64,000 nucleotides of DNA, taken from assembly GCA_965153455.1 (NCBI GenBank), contig OZ234502.1, forward strand, positions 3,699,267 through 3,763,266, given 5' to 3'. Below are positions 63,601-64,000 of the stretch, piece after piece. This stretch comes from Sphagnum compactum (taxonomy: Eukaryota; Bryophyta; Sphagnopsida; Sphagnales). The notes beneath the pieces are model-generated. The model saw only the letters and a program-made list of their open reading frames with translations, was not told where the DNA came from and did no database searches. Both the position numbers and the translations under genes were made by a program. The stretch's first letter is position 1. Every line of letters starts with the position of its first letter.

Positions 63601-64000
63601 TGTTATTCACATCATCCGGACAAGGTAGATGTTTTCAAGGGTTGATTACTTGCATGTACCCTACATTGGGAACAAAATTGATCAAGTTTGTTTCGTGCTT
63701 TGCGTTATCTGGTCGCCAGTTAGGCTTTCCTGGACTAGAAGATGACTAACTCCAGAAGATGACTAACACCTCAGTCACTCAGTACTCACAGTTACGTTTG
63801 GGAGTGAGAAACTCGCAGCCAGGGCGAACCAACACCCACACCGATACCTGAATTTTTAAAAAAAGACATTGGATGGATGACCTTCAAAAAATATCCACTC
63901 TTCTTCTATAGGCTTCCCTCACAATAGTCTCCTAGGCGGCCATCCTGACCCTTTAGGTAGCCTTCTAGGTTTCCCTCCCCTATTTTTCAGATGTGCATAC
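60606..64000. other. 3' flank of the LTP gene and spacer
   Basis: The first few hundred bases probably include the LTP 3' UTR. The rest shows no recognised gene, RNA or transposon. Small repeats only, for example AGAAGATGACTAAC twice at about 63,738-63,770. Confidence 0.5.

Overview
The window is nuclear DNA from a land plant with a large, transposon-rich genome. Evidence: plant-specific gene families with spliced exons, Copia and Gypsy LTR retrotransposons, and primer sites matching plant initiator tRNA-Met. Long AT-rich spacers and heavily decayed Gypsy relics suggest a fern, another seed-free plant or a gymnosperm, but the sequence alone does not settle the species.

Positions 1-12,947 are a minus-strand cluster of Ty1/Copia elements. 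Element 1 (1-1440) is a rearranged fragment. Element 2 (1441-6937) has both LTRs, a primer binding site, a polypurine tract and a near-complete gag-pol broken by three single-base frameshifts. Element 3 (6938-10,053) is an older gag-pol of another lineage. Element 4 (10,579-12,486 internal) is non-coding and shares one LTR (10,054-10,578) with element 3. The two gag-pol lineages have LTRs that share promoter-proximal U3, R, U5 and primer site but differ in distal U3. About 13.4-17.2 kb is a decayed Gypsy gag split by a CACTA-like DNA transposon (14,274-15,680). Then come about 5 kb of AT-rich spacer.

Positions 22.65-25.1 kb hold a spliced but frameshifted pseudogene of alkaline/neutral invertase (GH100). 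Positions 28,008-33,138 (minus) hold an apparently intact nine-exon gene for a malectin-like/LRR transmembrane protein of the RLP4 type, whose first intron fits a GC-AG boundary. Positions 37.4-38.75 kb hold a decayed Gypsy integrase whose C-terminus carries a PHD-type zinc finger, and 39.3-41.1 kb a second decayed minus-strand coding relic, probably retroelement-derived. Positions 41.1-49.4 kb are mostly featureless.

Positions 49,491-55,536 (minus) hold an apparently intact nine-exon TOM1-like (TOL) VHS-GAT gene, and 59,666-60,605 (plus) a three-exon GPI-anchored lipid transfer protein gene. All three host genes were assembled by matching splice sites and codon phase; each joined CDS is a multiple of three. 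Their products act at or near the cell surface (receptor-like protein, ubiquitin-cargo sorting, apoplastic lipid transfer), but nothing indicates that they work as a unit. The most notable items are the PHD-finger Gypsy, the LTR promoter exchange with telo-boxes, the half-tRNA primer sites, and the CACTA-like element whose removal restores the gag frame.
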